The notes under the pieces: generated by a model
Databases searched by the model: none
The model's input: the letters and a program-made list of their open reading frames with translations, nothing else
What the model was told of the DNA's origin: nothing
Assembly: GCA_038025085.1 (NCBI GenBank)
Contig: CM076151.1
Location: 13,242,501 to 13,306,500 of the forward strand
DNA length: 64,000 nt
Source of the DNA: Tetragonia tetragonoides
Taxonomy: Eukaryota > Streptophyta > Magnoliopsida > Caryophyllales > Aizoaceae
Direction: 5' to 3'
Position numbers and translations under genes: made by a program
In this document: piece by piece, positions 40,701-52,567 of the stretch
How positions within the stretch are numbered: the first letter of the stretch is position 1
Layout of the letters: each line of letters opens with the position of its first letter

Positions 40701-42136
40701 CGTCGACATGGTTTGGCTAATGAAGAAGATGATGATCTAGGAATTGCTGCAATGCAGTTTCTCGTGTCGAAGCCCCCTACCTTGAATAGTCTTGATCATG
40801 AATTTGAGATGAATAATATGGCTAGTCATCATCATCATCATGGCCTAGACCGAAAAACCACAAAGAGTACCAAAATGGGATTTGTTGTTGGAGAGTCAAG
40901 TACTGGCTACAAAGGTGGGTTCTTTGGCCTAGACAATAACAATGACAATATGACCAATAATAGTGGACTTTGCATGGATGATTTTCCTCTCCTTGGAGAT
41001 GAACTTTGGGATCTCCCTTTACCTGGAGAGAATCATGATCATGGTGTGTCGATTTTCGATAATAATGGTACCAACTTCATTGGTAACAACATTCAGCAAG
41101 GAAACCAGCCCCAAGGATCCCTTCTTGCTAATAATACTAATGGCCCTGTTATTGCTGAGAATAAGTTATTTGTGGAGCAACCTGCTGCTGTGAACATGAC
41201 CAACTTGAACAACAGTATCTGTTCTCAACAAGTGCCTGTTGTTGAGACTAGTAATGCTAATGACACCCTTCAAGTTACAGGGCCAAGCGAGTCGTCTGAG
41301 CTGGTATGTTAAGCTATCTTATGCATAATCATGGTTCAAATTAAACAAAATGCATCCTCAAATTGATTGCAAATTGAAATCCAAAACTATCTTAGTGATG
41401 ATTTTTTCTACTCATCGATCGATATGTTGTTTTTGTACACTAATATATATCTAGTTAGCTAATTCTTTTGGATATAGCAAGGATTGAATCATAAGAATTT
41501 GCTAATATTTGCTATCTTCATAACCTTATTACTTCTTTGAATTGGCGCCATATATATATGTGTAGGCAATGCCAAACTTTGATTTCTTGTGTGGATCACC
41601 ATCCGACCTTCTGTTCCAGGATTGGGAATTACAAAACCTAGATGCTGACTTATCCATGGTATGTATACATCTACTTAATGAATTTTGAAGGTGTTATATA
41701 TCTCCCATGGGTGGTGACTTGGTGGGGCGACTGTGAATTTGACTTTGTAGTACCGCCCACCTTCATGCTTCCAATTCATGTAAATAAATGATTAGAGATA
41801 TTAAAATTCTAACCATTGCTGAATTTTAGTTCTCAAGTTTTCTAAATATGTGGCCGGACTTGTGTAGCACCATTTCAAGATAAACATTCGAAAGTAACAC
41901 TTTTTGATCAAAATGTAGTAACACTTTTTGTTTAAAAGTAACATTTTTTTTTACTAGAGGCCTCACTCCCTTGCTCGTACACATTACGCCTCAAACCTTA
42001 TGTATAAGACCGTTTTATATGAATTATTGTGACTGATAAATATAAATGCTGGAATGCTTTGCAGGATGGAATTGATGATCTTGATCTTCTTGCTTTTCAG
42101 TCCAGCAATAATGCCGACAATCGGAGCAACAATTAG
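37107..42136 (+). CDS. Type-B two-component response regulator 1, 7 exons
   Basis: Exons 37107-37251, 39044-39196, 39388-39831, 39941-40017, 40275-41303, 41566-41658 and 42065-42136 join to 670 residues. The amino end is a receiver domain: acidic pocket LVVDDDS (about 28-34), phosphorylated Asp in LVLSDVHMP and conserved Lys in FILKPP. A GARP/MYB-like DNA-binding domain follows ([51 protein letters not shown]). The long carboxyl part is rich in Asn and Gln, as in transactivating regions of type-B ARRs. Such proteins act in the nucleus at the end of the cytokinin phosphorelay, switched on by phosphotransfer to the receiver Asp. The MYB domain is split after HLQ, as is usual. Intron 1 (1.8 kb) carries an AT microsatellite, a MULE-like MITE and a 120-bp tandem repeat; intron 4 carries a foldback element. 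A diverged tandem copy follows. Confidence 0.92.
37687..37749. repeat. (AT)n microsatellite in intron 1
   Basis: About 31 TA units in intron 1 of response regulator 1. It is likely length-polymorphic. Confidence 0.9.
38282..38624. mobile_element. MULE-like MITE, 343 bp
   Basis: CTTAAATTG at 38273-38281 and 38625-38633 is a perfect 9-bp target duplication, the length typical of Mutator-like elements. The ends are inverted: the left contains GATTTTCTGTTGTT and the right, reversed, GGATCCTCTGTTGTT. The right half, reversed, matches the left half of the element at 62072-62260 (CTCTCTATCTCTCTCCTCT followed by a TTTTTAA-rich stretch). There is no transposase frame; the frame at 38349-38549 has no recognised domain. 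It sits in intron 1 of response regulator 1. Confidence 0.7.
38738..38930. repeat. Tandem repeat in intron 1, period about 119 bp
   Basis: A block of about 74 bp, with AGAGTGCCTTGAGATATTTA at the start and ATTTTGGGTTGGAAC near the end, occurs at 38738-38810 and again, diverged, at 38857-38930. A looser match lies near 44205-44250, upstream of the second response regulator. Confidence 0.7.
40056..40150. repeat. Foldback repeat copy 2 in intron 4
   Basis: The left TGAGGCTGCCTCAACATGAGGC and the reverse complement of the right end, TGATGCCGCCTTAGCATGAGG, are imperfect inverted repeats. The central part resembles 2771-2858 (CAACCAAGA, AGTATGAC, TCAGGCTTGTT). It sits in intron 4 of response regulator 1. 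Confidence 0.55.
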
Positions 42137-42283
42137 CTACTTCGACTAGTTTTCCAACACAAGCAGGCTTAAATAAAATGTACTTTGACCAGTTTGACCT
42201 TAAATAATTAAGACAAAAGCTACGACTAGCTATGAAAACTTGCCCAATGGACGTGTGTTTTTAGTAGTGTTTTCGTTGGATGT

Positions 42284-42545
42284 AAGTCGTAACTCTTGTT
42301 TGAGGATGAGGTGAGAGCTCAAGTGGTAAGTGCTCCTCTTTCATAACCCAGTGGTTAGGGGTTCGAATCTTCATGTAGGGAGAATAATAAAAATCTCCTC
42401 TACCTTTCTTTGTAGGGAGGGTCTCCTCCTCTATTTGAACCCGTCGGCCCATCAAAGATGGGTTGGCTTGCCCAGCGCATGTGGTTTCTGGGCTATTGCA
42501 TGCGTTCTTGTAGAAAAGAAAAAAAAAAGTCGTAACTCTTGTTTG
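42284..42545 (+). mobile_element. tRNA-derived SINE with perfect 19-bp target duplication
   Basis: AAGTCGTAACTCTTGTTTG occurs at 42284-42302 and again at 42527-42545. Between them lies a 224-bp element. Its head has a pol III A-box-like stretch (GAGCTCAAGTGGTAAG, about 42314-42329) and a B-box (GGGGTTCGAATCTT, about 42358-42371), and it ends in an A-rich tail. These are the marks of a tRNA-derived SINE. It inserted about 150 bp after the stop codon of response regulator 1, probably within its 3' UTR or just past it. The exact duplication indicates a young insertion. Confidence 0.85.
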
Positions 42546-43480
42546 CTTCTATTATACAGTACTATGAAGTTTGAAATCCATAGACTTCATCAAGGTTAGG
42601 GTGATTTGATTGGCTATGATTTACCAATGCTAGTTCTAGTAGTTTTGTTTTTAAAAAAAATATATATAACAAAAGAAAAATAAAAGGGTTACATCAAGAA
42701 CGCTTTAGGTTAACCTAAGGATTACCTGGTTGTATTGCCTTTTTAAAAAAAAAAAAAACTACACTAAGTTTGGTGTGTCTATTTCTCTCATTTTCCCTTT
42801 TTCAACATACCCAATTTATTATCTCTATGCAATTGAGTGGAGCATAGTCTCCACGCAATTTATATCCCCTCACATAAAATTTGTGTATGCATGCACCTTA
42901 TGTATACCAATCATTACCCATAACAAAAATACCCAAAACCGCAAAACGAATATCATTATGTACCAACCTCCGCTACAAATTGAACTAACTTCATGTGTTG
43001 CATATTATCATATCATTGTTTTAAGTGATTTGTCACATGTTATTATTTTATTAATTTTATTTTTTATTTTCAATAAAAAAGTTTATTAATAATAGAACCT
43101 TTTAATAACTTCAAGGTTAGCATACTAAAAATCAAACCAATTGTCTTCTAATTTCATTTGTTAGTCTTAATTAAATAGACAAATAGTAATTAAACTCATT
43201 GTGGATGGAAATAAAAAAACTCACTCTTATTTTGCTTTGAATTATAACCGAAGCGAAATGTGTCATCAAATTAGTTGAATTTCTTATTTATTACAAAGTT
43301 ATATATCGTTCATGGATGAAAATAGTGTTATACAAATAAGGAGGGTTGGGCCTTGGATCGCCCACACATGAGGTTGAGAAATTAATAGGTGGTTCAAGGA
43401 ACAATTAAGGGTCCACCTCTCACAAATTGAAAATAGGTATCACATTTTTTTGAGTAAATTGGAGTGAGCTTCATTCGTTA
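42546..43480. other. Intergenic, no gene recognised
   Basis: AT-rich DNA between the two response regulator genes. Homopolymer A runs occur at 42652 and 42745. The frame at 42730-43089 begins in such a run and has no recognised domain. Confidence 0.4.
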
Positions 43481-43489
43481 TGTGTGGTG

Positions 43490-44085
43490 TTGGCAAAATT
43501 CAACTCGATACGAGATAATCGACCCCATTCGCTTGATATCAGATCCGTCTGACATCTGATAATGTATCAATTATTATTATCGGTCGATTAATCAACCGAC
43601 CCGACATTGACCAACCAAAAACCCAACAATACTCATTCTCCGAATTGACCAGATAACACCCGACCCGATGTTTCCCGAACCGAAATAAACCGAATCAACT
43701 CTATCTAAAATTCCAATATATCCAACTCATAGTGAAATAATATTCAAAATGATTGAAAAATCACTAACTAAACACACATATAGTCCTTGTTATTGAAATT
43801 AATAGTTCACATTAATTGAGTTTTTCTCATTATTTTTGATTTTATATGCTCTAAAATACGAATCAAACTTGACCTAGCTAATATGACCTAAAATTCGAAC
43901 TAACTCGAATTCAAGTTTATCAAAATCTAAACTAACCCAAACCGAGTTGACCCGTAACACGATCAGTATAAACCCAAATCAATTTGACTCGACAACACAA
44001 CCAGACCCAAACACAGAAGTACCCGAACTAGTTATGACCCAAAACCGAATGGATCCAATAACCCGAGTTGATCCATCTGGTTGCC
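43490..44085. repeat. Degenerate AACCCGA-rich tract, 0.6 kb
   Basis: Short units such as CGACCCGACA, ACCCGACCCGATG, GACCCGTAAC and ACCCGAGTTGA recur at irregular spacing. The shorter tract at 21940-22135 is of the same kind. It may be the remnant of an expanded low-complexity or satellite-like sequence. Confidence 0.55.
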
Positions 44086-44449
44086 ACCTCTAATTATATG
44101 AGAGGAGGGATGATTCGTCCTAAACCATGTAATAATCATTTTGCGAGGAGCATAGGGTGCGTGTGCATGGAAATATAGTGGATAAGTTCTTCCATACAGG
44201 CTAGTAAATTACTCTACCCATTGTTAATTAGTTTGGGTTAAATCTCATTCAATCATATATCGGTTTTTACATAATTTAAGGCCTAAATTAAAACATAGAA
44301 CTATGATCCATACATGTGGTTCTCGTGGTAAGTTGACCCCCACCTTTAACTGCTTTACTATGAAACGATTTTACACAAGACTTATTCCTCAATGTAATTA
44401 ACTACGCCTTAAAAAAAATAATGTTATGGCTAAAAACAACTGATGTTAA

Positions 44450-44560
44450 TCAGGGGGGCTGGCTGGCCAAGGAATTTTTTCCATTTACAAGAGATGGGAT
44501 TCAAAACCCCAACCACTTGTTTAAAGTATAAAGTACTAAACCACTACACCAGCCCATCTT
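44450..44560 (-). mobile_element. Possible SINE fragment
   Basis: Read on the minus strand, GGGCTGGTGTAGTGGTTTAG resembles a pol III A-box region, and GGGGTTTTGAATCCC, about 40 bases on, resembles a B-box. No clear target duplication or tail was found, so this is an old fragment at best. Confidence 0.35.
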
Positions 44561-44837
44561 GATTAGCAATTGTCCTACTCTTTAAGGTACATATAAAAGT
44601 GATCAGTAAAAATAATCATAGTGAATGTGAATATCCTTGTGTGAACCCAAAAAAAAAATAAAATCCAAGTGACGTTTACAGCAGTAAATCACCGATTTGT
44701 TCCCTCTTTTGGCTAGAAGTCTAAATAGGATCGGAGTATATTCCACAACATTACCAAGAATGACCCAAACCTCCAGCTCTTTACAGTCCTAATAGCGCTG
44801 CATGGCCATCGGACACTACGTGCGATGTTCTATGTTA

Positions 44838-45576
44838 GAAAGAAATTGCAAGTGGATTATAAAATAAAAATAAAAAAAATAAATAAAGAAAGAAATTGCA
44901 AGTGATTTCTAGAGTCTCACACATACATTTTCACCCAAAGTGTAGTAAGTACTAAAAAGGAACAAGTGCCAATAAGATTATTTATAATATGTTTTTGCAT
45001 GTAATCGCATTAGATCCACAAACTTTTAAACTATATATTTTTATGTACTTAAGATCATATTCATATATCATATATATGTGAATGCCAGCATACCTTAGGA
45101 CAACAATTCAATCAAAATTACCAAATTCCATTTGGGAAATTAGAGCAAATCGTTCATTTTTTTTTCATAGAAAAGGAAAAACATCAAAGCATTTGCTAGA
45201 TTTTTTCTTATTAGGACAAATCTGAAAATGGTTTGTATACAGATTTATCTTTCTTATAGAAATAACCAAATTAATTTAATTATGATATTAAGTAACATAT
45301 AAAATCAGATTTCTACCTCTCACTATTGCACTCTTGGTTTTAGGTGCATTACCCATATATATCATCCCAACCCTAAAATATTAACTCAATTGTCTTTGCA
45401 ATCCTAATCCTAATTATGATTTAATTAGGTTGAGTAAGTTATCCTCCAATATCCCCCAAAAAATAATAAAATAATAAATATGGAAGAAAAATTATTGTGA
45501 GGCAATGGTCAGATTTCTAAGATGTCCAAACACACCCTTTTTCATTAATATTTGTTGTTAATATGTTCATATGGTC
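44838..45576 (+). promoter_or_regulatory. Upstream region of response regulator 2 (duplicated)
   Basis: This holds the counterparts of the blocks upstream of response regulator 1 (about 44954-44971 and 45182-45201), in the same order and spacing range. It is the inherited promoter of the tandem copy. Confidence 0.65.
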
Positions 45577-45586
45577 TATATATATA
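45577..45586 (+). promoter_or_regulatory. TATA box of response regulator 2
   Basis: TATATATATA lies about 150-160 bases upstream of the first codon that aligns with the paralogue. Confidence 0.5.
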
Positions 45587-45737
45587 CACTTAAGCCTTAG
45601 CTGTTCAATACACCCTTGAACTAATATATCAAATTGTGGTGGCTTTCTACATCTATAATATATATATGTACTAAGGCCTAAGTTATTAGTAAAACTCTTA
45701 ACATCAAGAAAAATAATAATATATTGACACTCTTGAA

Positions 45738-48700
45738 GTGTATGTTAACGGAGAATGTTCAACCAAGGCACCTTTGGTTGAGGGTATAATCAGAGTTCGA
45801 ATTTTGGTGGTAGATGATGACTCAACTTCTTTAACCGTCATTGCAGGAATGCTTAAGCAGTTGGCTTATGAAGGTAATTTATAAAATCCATCCTTTTTTT
45901 TATTAAATAAATTCATCGTTGTCGTTGTCCTTTAAAAATTCCTTTTCATGAATTGACATGTGATTGTTTTTTTAAAATATATTAAATCAAAAGTGAGATT
46001 ACCTTCCTAGTGATTTATTAAAAATGATTTTTCTATATGTTTTAGGCTTGTTTTTTGTTGCAAGAATCATCAAGTTTTCATGAATTTATTTGTATAAATT
46101 TTCTTTTGTAACTAAAAAGTGTGGATATTTTTTAGAAAAAAATGGGCTTTTTAATTTGTTAGCTTAGGCCGTTTTCTGTCAAAGAATCATTAGATCACTT
46201 TGTACTTTGAATCTAAGAAATGGGTTTAGCATGAGGAATTTTGTATAGCATTCTATTCATCATATTCACTAGTTAAGTCTTTCACATGATTAAAGAAGAG
46301 GTCTCTCTTGTGTGTGCATGTTTTTGTTTTTTCTTTGTTTCTATTGTTTTGTAAAATTTGATGCCAAGATCACAACAGAAAAGAATATGATGCGAAGTTT
46401 CAAAATATAATTTTTTTGGACTCTATACAATCCCTAGCTATGAAATCCTTCACTTTGGGTATTCATCAATTTAATTTTATTAATAATTGGTCCATTTTAT
46501 TAATCCTTCACCTTCTTACCATTTTTCCCTAATTTTTCATCCAATTTTGTGTTTCCCCTTTTCAATACGATTTTTTTTTGATAGCGCAACTCGATGTTAA
46601 TAAAGTCAAGTGCTTGGATTGTTTTGATGATTCCATTTTGGCCCATCAAAAGAAGTGCAAGTTATATATATGCATATAATAATTTTTTTTTACCCCTAAT
46701 TACTCTTGTGGTTATGGATCCAATCTTTATAATCAAAGGTATACACAATGCTAATTAGGGGATATCTGCTTTTAACTTTTAAGCCTTCTACTTCAATTTT
46801 GACGAGATAACAATTAATTTCTTCAGTTTAATCAAAAGAGAGATTAAAAAGGTGCAAGTACAAGGTTTTGTAGGATTTTTAATAACCCTTGTAGCAAGGC
46901 TTGATCGAGTAAGTATATGTGATGTATCAATAAGAAGCGGAAAGTTAGACTCGCGCGGGGGTGTTTATTTAAAAAAAAGTTAATTTAATTACCCGCGCGC
47001 ACGCAAGGAGTTAAATGGAGTTCCTTTTAAAAAATTAATTTTGTGCGCGCTATCAACTACTATATGTTAGTTATTTACCGTTGGTATATACGTACGCACA
47101 CCAATCTTGTAATTTATGATTTACTTTTATCAAACTTTTCAGGCAAATCAAATTAAAGCTAATTTTCTCCCTAACTTGTCAATTTATTGTTTTGCCAATT
47201 ACATATCTCTACAAAATGGTCACTAAAATATCCACCAAAGGAATGAGATCAAAATGATATTTCATGCCATGACCCTTACACAGGACCTTATGAGTAATGT
47301 CTTTATCCTTAAAGAAAACAAAAAAAAAGAGTATGCCTCTAGCAACATTATAATCTAATTGTATACTAATTAATTAATTAATTAATGTTACAGTTGCTAC
47401 TGCACATGATCCGCTTGAAGCTCTATCAAGGTTGCGCAAGGATCATAACTTATTTGACATCATCTTAACTGATGTACACATGCCATTCATGAGTGGCTTG
47501 GAGCTTCAAAAGCAAATTAATCAAGAGTTCGACATCCCAGTAATTTGTAAGATTTTTATATGCTTTAATTTCATTATTATAACTCAATTAATTAACAATT
47601 TATGGGATCTATGACTAGCTAGATGTGTAGAACTTATAAGAGAGATCTTTTTAGTCAACTTATTTTTTGGTAAGTTGGTCTCACACAAGTCTCGCTTTAT
47701 ACATTGATGTCTGCTGATGACAAGATAGAGCTTGTACTACAAGGCCTTCGAAATGGGCTGTATATTTCATTTGTTAAGCCACCAGATCAAACTGAGGTTA
47801 GGAATATTTGGAAATATGTGGTTTTAAACCAAAGGGCTAGACAAATGATGACAGCTTCGCTTGAAAACGCCATAACTCGTAATGGCATGCTAGCTAGGAA
47901 CTCAATTGGTGATGATATTATGAACTCTTTATCATCTTCCATAAACGACGATAGATTATATCAGAACTATAACAAGCGAAAGCTGCTTATGATAGATGAT
48001 CATCAACAACAACAGCCAAAAGATCACTCACAAGAGAAGGTGGAGTACAAAGTTGTTAATACTAACCCTAAGAAGACGAAGCTTATATGGACATCAGATT
48101 TGCACAACAAGTTCTTGCATGCCTTGAATGTTATAGGCACTGATAGTAAGTACAATTCACTTCGGGAATTTGATTAATAATAATTTACGACTATAATCAA
48201 TGTGTTTGCTTAAGTGACACGTCTTTTTTGATTTTTTTTAATGTAATAATGATAACTAGGGGCGGTTCCAAAAAAGATAATGGAGTTCATGAACGTACCA
48301 GGGGTGACGCGAGAAAACATAGCTAGCCATTTGCAGGTATATACTAGTACTTCTTACATTTCAATCACATTGACATAATCATCAATCCTTAAATAATGCT
48401 TGCTATAATTATCGATTTTTTTTTTTCTATGTAGGAGCTCTTAATACGTTATGTACATCTTCTCATATTAAATGTATACGTATAGACACTTTGATAGTTT
48501 TAAAAGCACTTTCTTAAGATCTGTCTACGTATTGGCCGATAAACAAAGACATGTAGGGTTCAGGTCTCTTGTTCGGCTCGCCAACCCCCCTCCCACCCAA
48601 TGTATACGTAAAGACATTTTGATAGTTTTAAAAGCACTTTTTTTAAAGATGTGTCTACGTATTGGTAAACAAAGACATGTAGGGTTCATGTCTCTTGTTC

Positions 48701-51125
48701 GGCTCGCACTATTAGGATGATAGACCATCAACTTATGTTACGATAAGAGAAATTTAGATTAATGCAAGTTTATCCTTACACTTCAAAGATGCCATTGCTA
48801 TTCTCTCTTGAGTTTATCTCAAGAGCTTTAACTATCTATATGGAAATTCAGTATTCACTACTAAGCTACTATAACATACTCATATTGCTATATATTGCAG
48901 AAGTACCGAATCTACATGAGAAGAGTTGCTGAAGCTGGTGGATCAATCCAAGCTAATGGGATGCCCGAAAACTGGAATGAAGTTCCCTTCAGGTCCAGTT
49001 TCTCCTGGAGCCAATTCCCATTGTTGGCTAGCAACAGCTACCTGCTGCAATATGCAAGCTCAAGTAATGTTGCGCCGCAACAACAAGAAGCCCTGCCTTC
49101 GCCACCCAATTTTAACCATGGAGATCAGATTCAGAACAACAACAACAGCAACAGGGAAATTGTTACTTCTGCTCCTTTTGCTGGTTCTGAAGGGTTAAAC
49201 TTGCAAAACACCCAGCAACCGAACAACAACAACTTTGGTCATGATCAGCCTGTGATGAATACTTCTACAATTGGTGCTAATAGTTTCTATGAATCAGCTA
49301 TTTTAAGTGGACAGATCAAAATTCTTGAGAGTTCATTGCTTGGTGAAGAAAATTACAATAATGTTAATACTACTCCTAGTACTAACATTATTAACCAAGC
49401 TGCTCATCATGATCTTGCTAATGAAGGTGATCTAGGAGCTGCTGCTGTGCAGTTTCTCTCGTCGAAGCCACCTGCATCGAGTTTTGAGCAACTTCAGCTG
49501 AATGTCCAATTTGGGTCTCTAATGAACAATGTGGCTAATAACAATCATAACCAGAACCAAACCAGCATGACTACTCAAATGGGACAGCAGTTTGATGTTG
49601 GTCAGTCAAGTACTGGTGGTTATCCTCAAGATGGCTTTCTTGCCTGGCTTAATAATGGCATGTCCAACAATGCAAGTTGGGGTGATATCCCTTCCCCTGA
49701 TGATGCATTTTGGGATTTTCCTCTTCCTGGAGAGAATAACAATCATGGTGTTAGGATTTACGACAATAATGGTGCTCGTGCCCTCGAAAACAGTTTCAAT
49801 GGTAGCATGATTCAGCAGCAAGGAAACCAGGTTCAGGTTCAAGGATCAGTACCCCTTGTTAATTATAATAACCCAATTGCTGTGAATCAAATTGTGGAGC
49901 CAGCTGCTGTTTTTAACATGTCCAACTTGGACAACAACAACTACAACATCCCTGTTGCTCAACAACAAGAAGTGACCATGGCTGTTGATAATAATGCTAA
50001 TGACATTTTTCAAGTTGCAGGGCCAAGCGAGCCTGCGCAGGTACGTCCATTATCTCATGATGACCATCGTTTCACAGTGCATCCTTAAAATTGCAAATCG
50101 AAATCGAATTTGATAACCAATATATATGCTGTTGATCTGATGAAGTTACTTCCTTTGGATGTGGCAAGGCATGAATAGATTTATTGATATGCATACATTC
50201 TGTTTTCGTAAACATTTTTCTGTGGATTGAAATTTGTAGGAAAGATCAAACCTGGACGCCGTATATGGATCACCATTTGACCTTCAGTTCCAGGATTGGC
50301 TGCACAACCTAGATGCATTTTCCATGGTACATCTTTTGAACTTTCTCTGTTTAGTGTGCTTTCTTAATCTATCTAGGAATGTATGTCTTAAGGTCTCCGC
50401 AAAAACGTCTAAATATTTTGAAATATACACTCCATGTCCCAATTTGCATTAGTGTCATTGGTCCATGGTGGACCAAGTCCGTACAAAACAGACTATTAAG
50501 TCTCATATGCTTTGATGCCAGTATATATATACTGTGAGGCTAATTATGCAAAAAAGAATTCAAATGTCATGTTTGATTATTTTCATTGTTCAACATTGTA
50601 CCTGAATTACAATGAGTTACCAGTCACATACATGATTAGACTCCTCTCACAACATCTATCAGAACAATCTTTGCATATTCATCATCAACACTCTCCCTGC
50701 ACTAGAGCATGCATACTGGTAGTGTCCTATAGATCAAACACACATATCCCTCTCTCATTTAAAGCACATCTAGATTTGACATAAATATTTCTTAATAATC
50801 TCACTAAATCCTTGGAAATTTTGCAATTTGTATATGTGTTTTTTGTTATTAATTGTTTGAATGGTGTCCTTCATATATGTATATGCTATATACCTAACTT
50901 TCACTTGCTCCCCCGCGAAAACCTTTCAAGATCCGCCACTGGTCACAAGAATATTCGTACTAACAAACTCACCTACTTTCCTAATATTCCTAACTAGGGA
51001 CATGTTTCAGCTAATAAAACTGATGTAAATTAATGGTGGCATCTGTTTTGCAGGATGATCTTACTGCCTTTCTGTCAAGCCATGATGCCACCAATGGGAG
51101 CAACAACAACAACCAGCTTCCATGA
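45738..51125 (+). pseudogene. Type-B response regulator 2, tandem copy without ATG start
   Basis: Exons 45738-45873, 47394-47546, 47690-48145, 48260-48336, 48901-50040, 50240-50326 and 51054-51125 join to 707 in-frame codons with no stop. It has the same seven-exon plan and intron phases as the first copy. Receiver residues are kept (LVVDDDS, IILTDVHMP, FVKPP), as is the GARP domain ([35 protein letters not shown]). Two lesions are seen. The codon aligned with the ATG of copy 1 is GTG (45738-45740); the frame has no ATG back to a TAA at 45717-45719, and the next in-frame Met lies beyond the acidic pocket. The acceptor before MSADD is absent (ACATTGATG where copy 1 has GCAGTAATG). The nearest upstream AG (47688-47689) keeps frame and inserts FSLYT. 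It may use an unseen upstream exon or a non-AUG start, or be a recent pseudogene. Confidence 0.8.
48471..48710. repeat. Two tandem direct repeats, period 128 bp, in intron 4
   Basis: Units at 48471-48581 and 48599-48710 share AATGTATACGTA, TTTGATAGTTTTAAAAGCAC, TGTCTACGTATTGG, ACAAAGACATGTAGGGTTCA and TCTTGTTCGGCTCGC, with small indels. They lie in the intron before the last MYB-domain exon of response regulator 2 and are absent from copy 1. Confidence 0.85.
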
Positions 51126-52559
51126 AGTTGATCTGTCTATTTGTCTTCTGTTTCTGGATGGTAAACTGCAAGCATAGAATAATTAAGGACAAATGCTCCA
51201 AAAAGTTGTGAAAACTTGTTAAGTTTTAATTGTGTTGGAAACCTGTTTGAACTTGATTGGGTTTGTTATGTTGTTTTCTTCATTAGATATAACTCTTGTT
51301 TCATATGATACAAGAGTATCTATATTTAGTAATTTAAACCGTGTGCTCTACTACATTAGAGCTTGTAATCTGATCCATCAACTATATCATGGGTTGGTAA
51401 TATATCAAAATGACTTTCATGTCAAGTAGTAATTACCTAAAATTTCTCTGCTATATTACATAGAATTGTTCTTTAGCTCGGTTTTTTATACTCCCAATCT
51501 TGCTAAACAGTTACTTTAGCTACTAGAAGCAAGTAAATAATAATTGCATACATAGAGCACCTAGGAATTTTTTGATCATTTAAGTGATTTTGTTCAAGGA
51601 ACAAAAAGAATGTGATATTAAAATGGTCTAAATCTCTCCAAGGGTATCACGTTGATGCCCGATGGGAGATAGAATAATGAAGCTAACCAAGTAACCATTT
51701 TCAAAAAAAAAAAAAAAAAATGGTCTTAATTTTTACACAAAGATAGGGAGCAAATATGTACTTGTTGCTTATTCTCTCTAAAAAACAAGAGAGTGAAAGA
51801 ATTTAGTCCATGCCTAGATGAACATCGACTTTTACTAGATTTATTTACTTTACATCTTTAGTTTACCTTTACGTAATAAATTTGCATACTGCAAAAAAAC
51901 TGCATACTTCCGAATCTTTTCAAAATAACAGTGGACTCCACCCAATAATGCACTATCAGTACTTTCATAGTTGCTAAAAAGGACATTTTGCAATCATTTC
52001 TTACCTCTTTCAACTTATCATTTTGCAATCATTTTTTTTTACCTCTTTCAACTTAGTAGTGCTAAAAGGACATTTACCAATTAGAATATTGGTTATAATA
52101 AGTACTTGCTTAATCCACCAATTTGTTATCACTTTGGACCATAAAAATCTAATTAACACTTGACTCACCAATGAAAGCCAGAGACTCTTTCATAAAATAG
52201 AAAGTCAGAGACTCATCACAGTCTAGGAGCATAAAAACAGAAGGGAAAAGGACAAGAAGTCCACAACAAACAATATGCTTGTTGTTCTAATGTTTCATAA
52301 TTATTAGAACTGGTCCAAAATGATGTGGGTTTCACTTTCTCTCTCCTTTGCTTTTTCCCTTACATTACAACGCAATTTCCATCAAAAAGCCTTTCTTTGG
52401 CCAACTACACGTCTCAATTTTACTGTCATTTTCTCTTTTTACGCTTTTAAAAATTCCAAAAATCTTGACTTTCAGAGTTTCAGTTCATTGTCTTAGTACT
52501 TTTTTTGTTGATAAATCCATTTGTGTTAGTACTTTTGAGAGTGTAAAGACAGCACAAGA
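51126..52559. other. Response regulator 2 3' region and E3 ligase upstream region
   Basis: AT-rich sequence with poly-A runs (51704-51720). It should contain the 3' UTR of response regulator 2 and, toward its right end, the promoter of the RING E3 ligase gene. No gene is supported. Confidence 0.4.
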
Positions 52560-52564
52560 GAGAG

Positions 52565-52567
<3 letters not shown>

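Noticed and set aside
48471..48710. A CRISPR-like array
   Set aside because: Only two units of about 110 bp, in a plant intron; a plain tandem duplication explains them.
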